A stretch of DNA of 64,000 nucleotides from Bradyrhizobium macuxiense (GTDB lineage: Bacteria; Pseudomonadota; Alphaproteobacteria; Rhizobiales; Xanthobacteraceae). The stretch spans positions 165,725 through 229,724 of the forward strand of contig NZ_VITY01000010.1 in NCBI RefSeq assembly GCF_007993935.1, read 5' to 3'. The notes beneath the pieces were generated by a model that ran no database searches, had not been told where the DNA came from, and saw only the letters and a list, made by a program, of their open reading frames with translations. Of this stretch, positions 9,683-21,148 are shown piece by piece. Numbering within the stretch: position 1 is the stretch's first letter; every line of letters begins with the position of its first letter. A program made the position numbers and the translations under genes.

Positions 9683-11052
9683 CCGACAGCGAGACCACGC
9701 GCATTGCGGCCCTCGAACGCGAAGCCGAGAAGCTGCGCAAGATCAACGCCGCGCTGATGTCGCGCGTCGAACGTTCGACCGACCAGCAGCTCAACGCCTT
9801 CTCCCTGTTCGAGACCGCGATCGCGCTGGATCAGCAGGTGCGCGACCGTACCCAACAGCTCAAGCAGGCGCTGCAATCGCTGGAGAAGACCAACGGACGC
9901 CTGCTGCAAGCCAAGCAGCAGGCCGAGGCGGCAAGCTCGCTGAAATCTTCGGTGCTGGTTTCGGTAACGCACGATCTGTTGCAGCCGCTGAATGCCGCGC
10001 GGCTGACGCTGTCCGCGCTGACCGAGATGGCGACCGAGCCCAAGAGCGTCGCACTAACCGACCAGATCGACCGCTCGCTGGCAACGCTCGAGGACATGCT
10101 GCGGACGCTGCTCGATATCTCGAAGCTCGATGCCGGCGTGCTCAGGCCCGAATTCGGTCCGGTCGCGATCGCCTCGCTGTTCGAGCCGCTTGAGCAGGAA
10201 TTCGTGGCGACCGCCGCCAAGCGCAACCTCGACTTCCGGATCATGCCGTCGTCGGCGGTGGTCCGCTCCGATCCGCTGATGCTGCGGCGGATCCTGCAGA
10301 ACCTCTTGGCCAATGCGCTGCGCTACACCCAGCGCGGCACCGTGCTGATGGGATGCCGCCTCAAGGGCGACGACATCTGCATCGAGGTGCACGACACCGG
10401 GCCGGGCATCCCGGAAGCCCAGCGCGAGGCGATCTTCGTCGAGTTTCAGCGCGGCGACGCCGGCGCCGGCGACAAGGCGGGCATCGGGCTCGGTCTTTCG
10501 ATCGTGCGCCGGTTTGCCGACCTGCTCGGCCATAACATCAGGCTGAGTTCGCGCGCCGGCAAGGGCTCGGTGTTCTCGGTCACGGTGCCGCGCACCCTCG
10601 ATCCGGTTGCGATCCCGGTGCGCGAGCAGGCCAGCGTCGACTATCGCTATGGCGGCATGGAGGGCGCGAAGATCCTGCTGATCGAGAACGATCTCTCGAG
10701 CGCCGAGGGTCTCGCCCATCTGCTGGAGAAATGGGGCTGCGACGTCGCCGTGACGATCTCGAAGACCGAGGCGCTCGAGCGCATCCACGCGCTGGACGGC
10801 ATTCCCGACGCCATCATCGCCGACCTGCATCTCGACAATGGCGAGACCGGCATTCAGGCCGTCGACGTGATCCGCGGCGAGATCAACGCCAAGGTGCCGG
10901 CGATCATCGTCACCGCCGACTACTCGGCCAAGGCCGCTTCCGACGTGTCGGCCTTTGGCCACGAACTCCTGAAGAAGCCGATCAAGCCCGCCGAGATGCG
11001 CTCGCTGCTGTCGTTCCTGCTCGCGGCGGAGCAGTCGAACGCGCGGCTATGA
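9679..11052 (+). CDS. hybrid sensor histidine kinase (partner of the FIST protein)
   Basis: A 457-residue cytoplasmic kinase with no membrane helix and no PAS domain. The N-terminus (1-90) is coiled coil. The H-box is VTHDLLQPLNAARL with His98, the HDLxQPLNAA type seen in NahK/ErcS'-like kinases; N-box LLANALRY has Asn212, then DTGPGIP and GIGLGLSIV as G-boxes. A receiver domain follows (about 330-450) with phosphoacceptor Asp382 in IIADLHLD and LKKP. In the receiver's acidic pocket the sequence reads IENDLS, slightly unlike the usual EDD. With no sensor of its own, it probably takes its input from the FIST protein. The last 6 bases overlap the convergent response-regulator gene. Confidence 0.93.
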   Translation: MTDSETTRIAALEREAEKLRKINAALMSRVERSTDQQLNAFSLFETAIALDQQVRDRTQQLKQALQSLEKTNGRLLQAKQQAEAASSLKSSVLVSVTHDLLQPLNAARLTLSALTEMATEPKSVALTDQIDRSLATLEDMLRTLLDISKLDAGVLRPEFGPVAIASLFEPLEQEFVATAAKRNLDFRIMPSSAVVRSDPLMLRRILQNLLANALRYTQRGTVLMGCRLKGDDICIEVHDTGPGIPEAQREAIFVEFQRGDAGAGDKAGIGLGLSIVRRFADLLGHNIRLSSRAGKGSVFSVTVPRTLDPVAIPVREQASVDYRYGGMEGAKILLIENDLSSAEGLAHLLEKWGCDVAVTISKTEALERIHALDGIPDAIIADLHLDNGETGIQAVDVIRGEINAKVPAIIVTADYSAKAASDVSAFGHELLKKPIKPAEMRSLLSFLLAAEQSNARL

Positions 11053-11790
11053 TTCGACGCCGCGCGACGGCGCGGCCGTCACCGGCGCATGGTCCTGCTT
11101 GCCGAAATCCAGCTTCGACAGCGCGATGATGGCCTCGGTCCGGCTGCGCACGCCGAGCTTGCGCAGGATTTCCGAGACATGCACCTTCACGGTGGTGACC
11201 GAGATATCGAGCTGATAGGCGATGTGCTTGTTTTGCAGGCCGCGGCAGATCATGTCGAGCACGCGAAGCTGCTGGGCGGTGAACTGGCCGAGCTGCTGTA
11301 CCAGCTCCTTGGTCTCGGCCTGGCCCTTCCGCCCGGCGGCGGCATCGCGGAAACGCGTCGGCAGGCACACGGCACCTTCGAGGATGCCGCGCAGCAGGCG
11401 CGCCAGCTCGACCTTCGGCGTCGACTTCGGAATGAATCCGGAAATGCCGAGCGCAATCGCGCCGCCGATGATCCGGGAATCGTCATGCGCCGACACGATC
11501 ACGAGCGCGCTGCGCGGCGCCGCCGCCCGCACCCGGTAGGCGCCGAGCAGACCCGTGGTCCCGGGCATCGACAAATCGAGCAGGATCAGATCGAGGCCAT
11601 CGCGCGCAGCGATCACGTCAAGCGCGCCGTCGATCGAGGTCGCCTGCAGCACCTCGGCGTCGGGAAACTCGGCCCCGATCACGCCGATCAGGGCAGCGCG
11701 GAACAGCGGGTGGTCCTCGACGATCAGCAGTCGAGGCGCACCCACCTTATCGAGCGGCGGCTCGTCCGCCAGGGGCGTGGTCGTGCTCAA
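11047..11790 (-). CDS. LuxR/NarL-family response regulator 1
   Basis: A 247-residue two-domain regulator. The receiver (about 18-140) has VEDHPLF, phosphoacceptor Asp in LILLDLSMPG and the conserved Lys in FIPKS. The C-terminal HTH (about 170-230) reads FTAQQLRVLDMICRGLQNKHIAYQL and TTVKVHVSEILRKL, a LuxR-type domain. It is close in sequence to the neighbouring regulator at 11911-12591 (both have a TSI.GAL stretch and nearly identical HTHs), suggesting tandem duplication. It is convergent with and overlaps the kinase gene, so it is the obvious candidate for a phosphotransfer partner, and it lies upstream-to-downstream in line with the alcohol dehydrogenase genes. Confidence 0.92.
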   Translation of the reverse strand: MSTTTPLADEPPLDKVGAPRLLIVEDHPLFRAALIGVIGAEFPDAEVLQATSIDGALDVIAARDGLDLILLDLSMPGTTGLLGAYRVRAAAPRSALVIVSAHDDSRIIGGAIALGISGFIPKSTPKVELARLLRGILEGAVCLPTRFRDAAAGRKGQAETKELVQQLGQFTAQQLRVLDMICRGLQNKHIAYQLDISVTTVKVHVSEILRKLGVRSRTEAIIALSKLDFGKQDHAPVTAAPSRGVES

Positions 11791-11910
11791 TGCTGCGCCG
11801 TCCTCCCTCGGATGCCCATGACAGCCATGTTGCGCGCGACGTTATCTCAAGGCGGACCACCAGCCTATAGGCAGGATATCGAAGGCGGCCGCCTCGCAGT
11901 GCAGCAAGCC

Positions 11911-12591
11911 CTAAGGCGCCTTCTCTGCTTTCGTGCCCGAACTGGTTTCAAGGACCGGAAGCGGAATCTTGCCGAGCTCGATGATCGCCTTGTTGCGGCT
12001 GAACAGCTTCAGCTTGCGCAGGATCTCGGTGACATGCGCCTTGACCGTGGATTCCGCGAGCTTGAGTTCGGTGGCGATCTCGCGGTTCTGCAGGCCGCGG
12101 ATGATCAGGTGCAGCACGCGGATCTGCTGCGGCGTCAGCTTCTGGATGCGCTCGCGCAGCGTCCGCGCGGTCTCGGACTGGTCCAGCGCGCCGACCGCGA
12201 CGAAATCCCGCGGCGCCGAGACCGATCCGCTCAGCACGCGAGCAATCGCCTGCGACAGCTCGCCGAGCGAGGTCGATTTCGGCAGATAGCCGACCGCGCC
12301 CATTTCCAGCGCCTCGCGGATGGTGTGCTTGTCCTCTTCACTGGAGACGATGGCGATCGGCAGCCGCGGATAGCGATCCCTGAGCTTCTGGAAGCCGGAG
12401 AAGCCGACCACGTCAGGCAGCAGCAGGTCGAGCAGCGCGAGATCGATGTTCGGCTCGTTGGCGAGGATGCCGAGCGCGCCCTTGATCGAGGTCGCCTCAT
12501 AGATCCGGGCATCGGGATGCGAGATGCGGATGGCGTTGCCAAGCGCCTCCCCGAACAGGGGGTGATCGTCGATGATCAGGAACCCCATCAT
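11911..12591 (-). CDS. LuxR/NarL-family response regulator 2
   Basis: A 226-residue regulator with receiver motifs IIDDHPLF, LALLDLLLPD (phosphoacceptor Asp) and YLPKS, then a LuxR HTH (LTPQQIRVLHLIIRGLQNREIATEL, STVKAHVTEILRKL). It starts with two Met codons; the ATG at 12591 is used here. Only 24 bp separate it from the J-cytochrome fusion gene upstream, so it is probably in the same transcript as the PQQ dehydrogenase. This resembles alcohol-oxidation loci in which AgmR/ErbR-type LuxR regulators sit beside a quinoprotein dehydrogenase. Confidence 0.92.
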   Translation of the reverse strand: MMGFLIIDDHPLFGEALGNAIRISHPDARIYEATSIKGALGILANEPNIDLALLDLLLPDVVGFSGFQKLRDRYPRLPIAIVSSEEDKHTIREALEMGAVGYLPKSTSLGELSQAIARVLSGSVSAPRDFVAVGALDQSETARTLRERIQKLTPQQIRVLHLIIRGLQNREIATELKLAESTVKAHVTEILRKLKLFSRNKAIIELGKIPLPVLETSSGTKAEKAP

Positions 12592-12615
12592 GAGGACCCT
12601 CGCACTGCTGTTCGC

Positions 12616-13833
12616 CTAGTTCCCGCCGGTATCCTGCACACTCTGCAGATAGGCATATACGTTTCTGAGCTCGTCGTCGCTGAAGACGTCCTTCCAGGCC
12701 GGCATGCCCTTGGCCGGCCGCCCGTCATGGACCGTCTTCCAGAATGTCGATTCCATCTCGTCAGCATAGCGCTTCTTGAGCAGCCTGAGGTCGATCTTTC
12801 GCTCGGCCTGCACCGCGTCCGGACCATGGCAATGGGCGCAGGTGCCGTTGAAGACCTCCCGCCCCGCGGCGGCATCGCCCTTGGCGTCCGCTTTGGCATC
12901 CCCGGAGGTCGTGGCGGTTTGAACCGGCTTCTCGGCCGAAGTCGCCTGCCCGACCGTGACCGGCTCGCTGGCCCCGACGGACGATGTCGCCGCCGGCGCC
13001 ACCTGGCCGAACTTCACCGGAGCGCCGTTCGGCACGCCGTATTTGGCAAACAGGGCGGAAATCTCCGGCTGCAGCGACGGCAGCACGCCGTCGACCTCAT
13101 CGCGCAGCGCGCCGGACGCCTTGGCGAAGCCGATCGCGGTCGCCCAAAGCAGGCCGTCGCCCTCGGTCGACACGATCTGGTATTTGTCGCCGTAGCTGGT
13201 CTTGTTGAGCCAGCCCGCCACCGGCGCCCAGATGAAGGCGATATCGACCTTGCCCTGGTCGAGGGCCGTCATGCCCTCCTCGGGGCTGAGCACGGTAACC
13301 TTCTGGATATCGTCGCGCAGCGCCAGCAGGTTTTGCGGCGTCGACTGATACTGCACCGCAACCCGCAATCCCCTGAGATCGTCGATGCCGGCGAGCTTGC
13401 GATCCCTGGCGCCGACCAGCGCGTAGCCTTCATGAGCGATCGGCTTCGAGAAGATCACCGCCGGCCCCATGAAATCGTCGATCAAGGGCAGGCCGACCAT
13501 GGCGTCGCATTGCTTGCTGAGCAGCGTCTCCCGCACGGTGCGCTTGCCGAAATAGGACTTGTACCAATTATAGCTCACCGTGCGGCCGAGCTTTTGCGCC
13601 ACCGCCTGGCCGATCTCGAGATAGAGACCGGGCTTGCCCGGCTCGTCGCTTGAGAACGGCAGGTTGGTGGGGTCGGCGCAGAGCCGCAGCGGCGGTTTTG
13701 CTTCGTCCGCGCCGGCCGAGACGGCCGGCGCAAGCAGCGTGGCGGAGAGCAGCACGGTCCGGATCGCCTTTCCCAACTGCACGCTGCGCGCAGAGCTGGG
13801 CATTTCATTCGACTTGATAAGGGACACGGACAA
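12616..13833 (-). CDS. fused periplasmic XoxJ/MxaJ-like protein and cytochrome c
   Basis: A 405-residue exported protein. A signal peptide (AIRTVLLSATLLAPAVSAGA) leads into a solute-binding-protein fold of about 240 residues (LRLCADPTNLPFSSDEPGKPG, YNWYKSYFGKRTVRETL), as in MxaJ/XoxJ partners of quinoprotein methanol dehydrogenases. After an Ala/Thr-rich linker comes a single class I cytochrome c domain with CAHCH haem site and axial Met in GMPAWKDVF. It would both assist the dehydrogenase and take its electrons. The start is a TTG at 13833 with GAGGAGG 5 nt upstream; GTG 13827 and ATG 13803 are alternatives. It follows the dehydrogenase by 22 bp. Confidence 0.87.
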   Translation of the reverse strand: MSVSLIKSNEMPSSARSVQLGKAIRTVLLSATLLAPAVSAGADEAKPPLRLCADPTNLPFSSDEPGKPGLYLEIGQAVAQKLGRTVSYNWYKSYFGKRTVRETLLSKQCDAMVGLPLIDDFMGPAVIFSKPIAHEGYALVGARDRKLAGIDDLRGLRVAVQYQSTPQNLLALRDDIQKVTVLSPEEGMTALDQGKVDIAFIWAPVAGWLNKTSYGDKYQIVSTEGDGLLWATAIGFAKASGALRDEVDGVLPSLQPEISALFAKYGVPNGAPVKFGQVAPAATSSVGASEPVTVGQATSAEKPVQTATTSGDAKADAKGDAAAGREVFNGTCAHCHGPDAVQAERKIDLRLLKKRYADEMESTFWKTVHDGRPAKGMPAWKDVFSDDELRNVYAYLQSVQDTGGN

Positions 13834-13855
13834 TGCTGCCTCCTCGTGACGATCG

Positions 13856-15571
13856 TTACTGCAGGGCGAACACGAACAGCGAGCCGCCTTCGGGCGCCGC
13901 GGCGACCATCTTCTTGCCGATGTCGCCGAGGAAGGCCGGCAGCGCCGCGGTGCGACCGACCACGATCGCGACATACTGCTTGCCGTCGACCGAATAGGTC
14001 ACCGGACCGGCGCCGATGCCGCTGCCGAGGTTCTTGCTCCACAGCACCTTGCCGTTCTTGGCATCGATGGCGCGGAAGTCACCGTGCAGATTGCCTGAAA
14101 ACACCAGGTTGCCGCCGGTCGTCAGCGTGCCGCCGTTGAAGGGCAGATCTTCCTTGATGCTCCACACCTTCTTGTTGGCCACGGGATCCCAGGCCACGAG
14201 TTCGCCGAGGAAGCCGCCTGGACCCGGCTTGGTCGGGAATTCGGCGCCGAGATAGAATACGCCGCGCTTGTAGTTCACGTCGGAGACCGACCAGTCCATG
14301 CAGACATTGTTGCTCGGGATGTAGACGAGGCCGGTCCCGGGGTTGAACGACATCGGCTGCCAGTTCTTGCCGCCGATCAGGTTCGGGCAAATGTCCTTGG
14401 CCGGATGGCCGGGGCCCGGACGCTTGTCCGGATCCTCTTCCGCCCGCATCGTGTTGATGTCCCACTTCTTGGCCCAGTTGGCGAAGACGTATTTCTCGGC
14501 CGAGATCACCTTGCCGGTCTCGCGGTTGGCCACGAAGAAGAAGCCGTTGCGGTCCGCCTTCATCAGGACCGGGGTCTCGGCGCCCTTGATCTTCAGGTCG
14601 GCGAGCAAGAGCTCGTTGACGCCGTCATAGTCCCAGGCGTCGGCCGGCGTGCCCTGGATGTGCCACTTGATCTTGCCGGTGTTGGGATCGATCGCCAGCG
14701 TCGAGGCGGTGTAGAGGTTGGTCAGCTTGCCGAAATTGCCGTCGCCGGTGGAGCGCACGCCGGTATTCCACGGCCCCGGATTGCTGGTACCCCAGTAGAC
14801 CGTGTCTGACTTGGCGTCGTAGGAGCCGACCAGCCAGGCGGCGCCGCCGCCATGCAGTCCGGTGTCGCCCTTCCAGGTGTCGCTGCCGGGTTCACCGGGC
14901 GCCGGCACCGTGAAGGTCTGCCAGAGCAGCTTGCCATCCTTGAGGTTGAAGGCCTGCAACGCGCCGCGGACGCCGTATTCGCCGCCGCCGAAGCCGGTGA
15001 TCACCTTGTCGCGGACGATGAGCGGCGGCGAGGTGATGACCGAACCCTGCTTGTAGTCGACGACCGTCGAGGTCCAGAGCTCCTTGCCGGTCTCGGCATC
15101 GAGCGCGGTCAGCTTGCCGTCGAGGCGGCCGACGAAGATCTTGCCGTCGGCATACGACACGCCGCGGTTGTTGACGTCGCAGCAGGCGTATTGAAGCACG
15201 TCATCCGGAATATCCGGCTGCCAGGTCCATTTGCGCGCGCCGGTCGCGGCATCGATCGCATAGACGTATTTCGGACCCCACGAGGTCGACACGTACAGCG
15301 TCTTGCCGATCACCACCGGCGACGATTCGTTGGAGCGCAGCGAGGCGAGCGACAGCGAATAGACCAGTTGCAGCTTGCCGGCATTCTCGGAATTGATCTG
15401 CTTCAGCGGGCTGAAGCGCGTATTGCCGTAATCGTGGCCGGCGATCGCCCATCCGTTCGGATCGGACACCGCCTTCGCGACCGAGTCATTGGCTTTCGAC
15501 CCACCAATGCCTGCCATGACAATGGCGACCAGCGACACGCCGGCAAAGAAAATCCCGCTCCTCAGCTTCAT
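13856..15571 (-). CDS. lanthanide-type PQQ-dependent alcohol dehydrogenase
   Basis: A 571-residue periplasmic quinoprotein with a signal peptide (cleavage near SKA-ND, residue 27) and an eight-bladed propeller rich in W-docking repeats. The vicinal disulphide CC is at 130-131, metal ligands Glu198 (GGEYG) and Asn264 (SNPGPW), catalytic Asp314 in DAWDYDGVNE, and the extra Asp316 two residues on, which marks lanthanide-dependent (XoxF, ExaF, PedH) enzymes; calcium enzymes lack it. It oxidises a primary alcohol to the aldehyde using PQQ. Length and the DTWKGDTGLHGGGAAW region look closer to ethanol-type (ExaF/PedH) than XoxF5. The ATG at 15571 has GGAGG 6 nt upstream. No pqq synthesis genes are in the window. 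Confidence 0.9.
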   Translation of the reverse strand: MKLRSGIFFAGVSLVAIVMAGIGGSKANDSVAKAVSDPNGWAIAGHDYGNTRFSPLKQINSENAGKLQLVYSLSLASLRSNESSPVVIGKTLYVSTSWGPKYVYAIDAATGARKWTWQPDIPDDVLQYACCDVNNRGVSYADGKIFVGRLDGKLTALDAETGKELWTSTVVDYKQGSVITSPPLIVRDKVITGFGGGEYGVRGALQAFNLKDGKLLWQTFTVPAPGEPGSDTWKGDTGLHGGGAAWLVGSYDAKSDTVYWGTSNPGPWNTGVRSTGDGNFGKLTNLYTASTLAIDPNTGKIKWHIQGTPADAWDYDGVNELLLADLKIKGAETPVLMKADRNGFFFVANRETGKVISAEKYVFANWAKKWDINTMRAEEDPDKRPGPGHPAKDICPNLIGGKNWQPMSFNPGTGLVYIPSNNVCMDWSVSDVNYKRGVFYLGAEFPTKPGPGGFLGELVAWDPVANKKVWSIKEDLPFNGGTLTTGGNLVFSGNLHGDFRAIDAKNGKVLWSKNLGSGIGAGPVTYSVDGKQYVAIVVGRTAALPAFLGDIGKKMVAAAPEGGSLFVFALQ

Positions 15572-15744
15572 TGGCTTCCTCCAATATGGTTTCGTTGCCG
15601 CGATGGATGCATCGCGCGCGCGTCTCTCGACCCAATTTCGTGAACCAGCGATCTTGCGTCGCTGCGTCGGCGAGGAAAATGACAGCAACGCTTTTGCGTC
15701 GTTATAGGCGGAAGGTAGTAGCGTCAGCGGCGGCGATTTTTGCG

Positions 15745-15771
15745 TGCCGCAGGCAGCATTGATCTGCCGCA
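15745..15771. promoter_or_regulatory. paired direct repeats upstream of the PQQ dehydrogenase
   Basis: TGCCGCA occurs at 15745-15751 and 15765-15771, start to start 20 bp, two helical turns, about 175 bp upstream of the dehydrogenase start in a 404-bp divergent intergenic region. Such spacing suits a dimeric LuxR-type response regulator. The rest of the region shows no other clear signal. Confidence 0.25.
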
Positions 15772-15975
15772 AATCGCCTGCACCGCCGCGCATTTTCGTC
15801 GCGCCGGAGCGCGCCGAGAGCAGCTTGCAAATTGCCCCTTGAACGGCCGCCTGCTAGGATCGCAGCCACTGCCCGGCGCCTTCGTGACAGGGCCGCGACT
15901 ACGACTTTGATCGCGGTTACGACCCCCATGAAGCGTGGTCTACTGGGCCCATAACGAAGCTATTGGGAGAAACGC

Positions 15976-16461
<486 letters not shown>

Positions 16462-16551
16462 CAGCCAGCACACCGCACACGATCAAGCTCATCACCGCCG
16501 GTCTCGATGGAAACGGCGGCAAATCGAATCTCCGGTCGGGAGGACTAGACC

Positions 16552-18891
<2,340 letters not shown>

Positions 18892-18904
18892 GGGAGGAAG
18901 AGCC

Positions 18905-19705
18905 ATGTACGAGACCAACTATCACCGCGCTTCCTCGGTCGCTGATGCCGCTGCAACCTTCGCCAAAGGCGCGGAATCAAAATTCCTCGCCGGCGGACAA
19001 ACCCTGCTCCCGGTGATGAAGCAGCGTCTTGCCGCGCCGTCCGACGTGATCGACCTCTCCAAGGTGCAGGAGATGATCGGCATCGAGGTTTCGGGCGACA
19101 CCGTCACCATCAAGGCCGCTACGCCGCATTACGATGTGGCGCAAAGCGATGCGGTCAAGAAGGCGATCCCGGCGCTCGCCAACCTGGCGTCGGGGATCGG
19201 CGATCCCGCCGTGCGCTATCGCGGCACGATCGGCGGTTCACTCGCCAACAACGACCCGGCGGCGGATTATCCGGCGGCGGTGCTGGCGCTTGGCGCCGTT
19301 GTCAAGACCAACAAGCGGTCAATCGCGGCGGAGGACTTCTTCAAGGGCCTGTTCTCGACGGCACTTGAGGATGGCGAGATCATCACCGCGGTGTCGTTCC
19401 CGGTTCCGGCCAAGGCGGGCTATGCGAAGTTTCCGAACCCGGCCTCGCGCTTCGCGCTGACCGGCGTGTTCGTCGCCAAGACCAAGTCGGGCGACGTCCG
19501 CGTCGCCGCGACCGGTGCCTCGCAAAGCGGCGTCATGCGGGTGGCGCCGATCGAGCAGGCGCTGAAGGCGAACTGGGCCGCGTCGGCGCTCGATAGCGTC
19601 ACGATCCCGGCGAGCGGCCTGCTTGCCGACATCCACGGCTCGGCGGATTACCGCGCCAACCTGGTGAAGGTGATGGGACAGCGGGCGGTGACCGCCGCCG
19701 GCTAG
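18905..19705 (+). CDS. molybdenum hydroxylase FAD subunit (coxM-like)
   Basis: A 266-residue flavoprotein subunit. FAD-binding motifs AGGQTLLPVMKQR (about residues 29-41) and TIGGSLANNDPAADYP (about 109-124) are intact. It hands electrons from the iron-sulphur subunit to the quinone pool or another acceptor. The ATG at 18905 has a GGGAGGAAG site and lies 13 bp after the large-subunit stop, so the three subunits form one operon. No coxD, coxE, coxF or coxG maturation genes follow. Confidence 0.93.
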   Translation: MYETNYHRASSVADAAATFAKGAESKFLAGGQTLLPVMKQRLAAPSDVIDLSKVQEMIGIEVSGDTVTIKAATPHYDVAQSDAVKKAIPALANLASGIGDPAVRYRGTIGGSLANNDPAADYPAAVLALGAVVKTNKRSIAAEDFFKGLFSTALEDGEIITAVSFPVPAKAGYAKFPNPASRFALTGVFVAKTKSGDVRVAATGASQSGVMRVAPIEQALKANWAASALDSVTIPASGLLADIHGSADYRANLVKVMGQRAVTAAG

Positions 19706-19816
19706 CCCCTATCCTACCGGAACCTATGCAGACGGCGCGCAGCGATGCGCGCCGTTCGCGTTTTGCTGGCATTCCAGCCGAAAGGGCTTGCCACATCTCC
19801 CATTAGGCGAGAGAAT

Positions 19817-19832
19817 TTAGCTAATCAGCTAA
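19817..19832. promoter_or_regulatory. AT-rich palindrome before the racemase gene
   Basis: TTAGCT-AATC-AGCTAA is a perfect 6-bp inverted repeat in an AT-rich patch, standing out in GC-rich DNA, 195 bp before the GTG at 20028. It lies in a 322-bp intergenic region that otherwise shows nothing clear. An operator is possible. Confidence 0.25.
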
Positions 19833-20027
19833 TTAAAAATACCGTCAGACGGACGGCCCGCGGGGAGAGGACCCATGACGTTCGGCAGGACAAACGAGCC
19901 CCCATTGCCATGGCTGGCGACGGCCAGGCCGCGCCTTTGACGGCAGCGCCGATGCGATCCCCTGGCGCGTCGGACAAGTGAACAAGACCCTTCGATTACT
20001 CCCCTATAGCAACAACGGAACAACAAC

Positions 20028-21140
20028 GTGCTCGACAAGCCCGCCTCCCAAACCGCCGCTCGCACCTCGGGTCCGCTCACAGGCTTCCGAATCGTCGAAT
20101 TCGCCGGCATCGGTCCCGGCCCGTTCGCCTGCATGCTGCTCGCCGACATGGGCGCCGAGGTCATCACCCTGGATCGGGTCGGCGCGGGCAAGAATTTGAA
20201 GGCAGTCGCGACCCGCGGCCGCAAGGTCATCGAGCTCGACCTCAAGAACAAGGCAGCGATATCGGAGGTGCTCGAGCTGCTCGGCCATGCCGATGCGCTG
20301 ATCGAAGGTTTTCGTCCCGGCGTGATGGAGCGCCTCGGCCTCGGCCCCGATGTCGTGCTCGCGCGCAATCCAAAACTGGTCTACGGCCGCATGACCGGCT
20401 GGGGCCAGGAAGGCCCGCTGGCGAATGCCGCCGGCCACGACATCAACTACATCTCGATCACCGGCGCACTCGCCGCGATCGGCACCAAGGAGAAGCCGGT
20501 GCCGCCGCTCAATTTGGTCGGCGATTTCGGCGGCGGCGCGCTGTACCTCGTGGTCGGTGTGCTCGCAGCACTCCTGGAAGCGCAGAAGTCCGGCAAGGGC
20601 CAGGTCGTCGACACCGCGATGTGCGACGGCGCGGCCTCGCTGATGTCGATGTTCTACGACATGGCCGCGCAGGGCCGCTGGAGCGGCGGCCGCGACCAGA
20701 ACTTCCTCGACGGCGGCGCGCATTTCTACGGCGTCTACGAATGCTCCTGCGGCAACTTCATCTCGATCGGCTCGATCGAGCCGCAGTTCTACGCGCTGCT
20801 GCGCAAGCATGCCGACCTGACCGACGCCGACTTCGACGCCCAGATGGACCGCAAGGCCTGGCCGGCGCTGAAGGCGAAGCTGGAAAAGGTATTCAAGAGC
20901 AAGTCGCGCGCCGACTGGTGCAAGATCATGGAAGGCACCGACATCTGCTTCGCGCCGATCCTGACCATGGAGGAAGCGCCGAAGCATCCGCACATGGCGG
21001 CACGCCAGGTGTTCGTCGAGCGCCACGGCGTCACCCAGCCCGGCCCCGCGCCGCGCTTCTCGCGCACGCCGTCGGCAATCCGCGAGCCGGAGCTTGCAAA
21101 GATTGGCGACGTGACGGCTGAGTGGAAAGCGACGAAATAA
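20028..21140 (+). CDS. CaiB/BaiF family III protein, alpha-methylacyl-CoA racemase-like
   Basis: A 370-residue class III CoA-transferase-fold enzyme. The two residues that catalyse proton exchange in alpha-methylacyl-CoA racemases are both present: His137 in AGHDINYISITG and Asp166 in LVGDFGGGALYL. These context sequences follow the mycobacterial racemase (MCR) pattern closely, favouring a racemase that interconverts (R)- and (S)-2-methylacyl-CoA during branched fatty acid breakdown, over a CoA transferase. The start is a GTG at 20028; the ribosome site is weak. It is convergent with hppD, with a family A palindrome between. Confidence 0.87.
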   Translation: MLDKPASQTAARTSGPLTGFRIVEFAGIGPGPFACMLLADMGAEVITLDRVGAGKNLKAVATRGRKVIELDLKNKAAISEVLELLGHADALIEGFRPGVMERLGLGPDVVLARNPKLVYGRMTGWGQEGPLANAAGHDINYISITGALAAIGTKEKPVPPLNLVGDFGGGALYLVVGVLAALLEAQKSGKGQVVDTAMCDGAASLMSMFYDMAAQGRWSGGRDQNFLDGGAHFYGVYECSCGNFISIGSIEPQFYALLRKHADLTDADFDAQMDRKAWPALKAKLEKVFKSKSRADWCKIMEGTDICFAPILTMEEAPKHPHMAARQVFVERHGVTQPGPAPRFSRTPSAIREPELAKIGDVTAEWKATK

Positions 21141-21148
21141 ATCGCGCT

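Noticed and set aside
13834..13974. Upstream extension of the J-cytochrome fusion frame into the dehydrogenase gene
   Set aside because: The signal peptide and a GAGGAGG site fix the start near 13833; the extension overlaps the dehydrogenase coding end.
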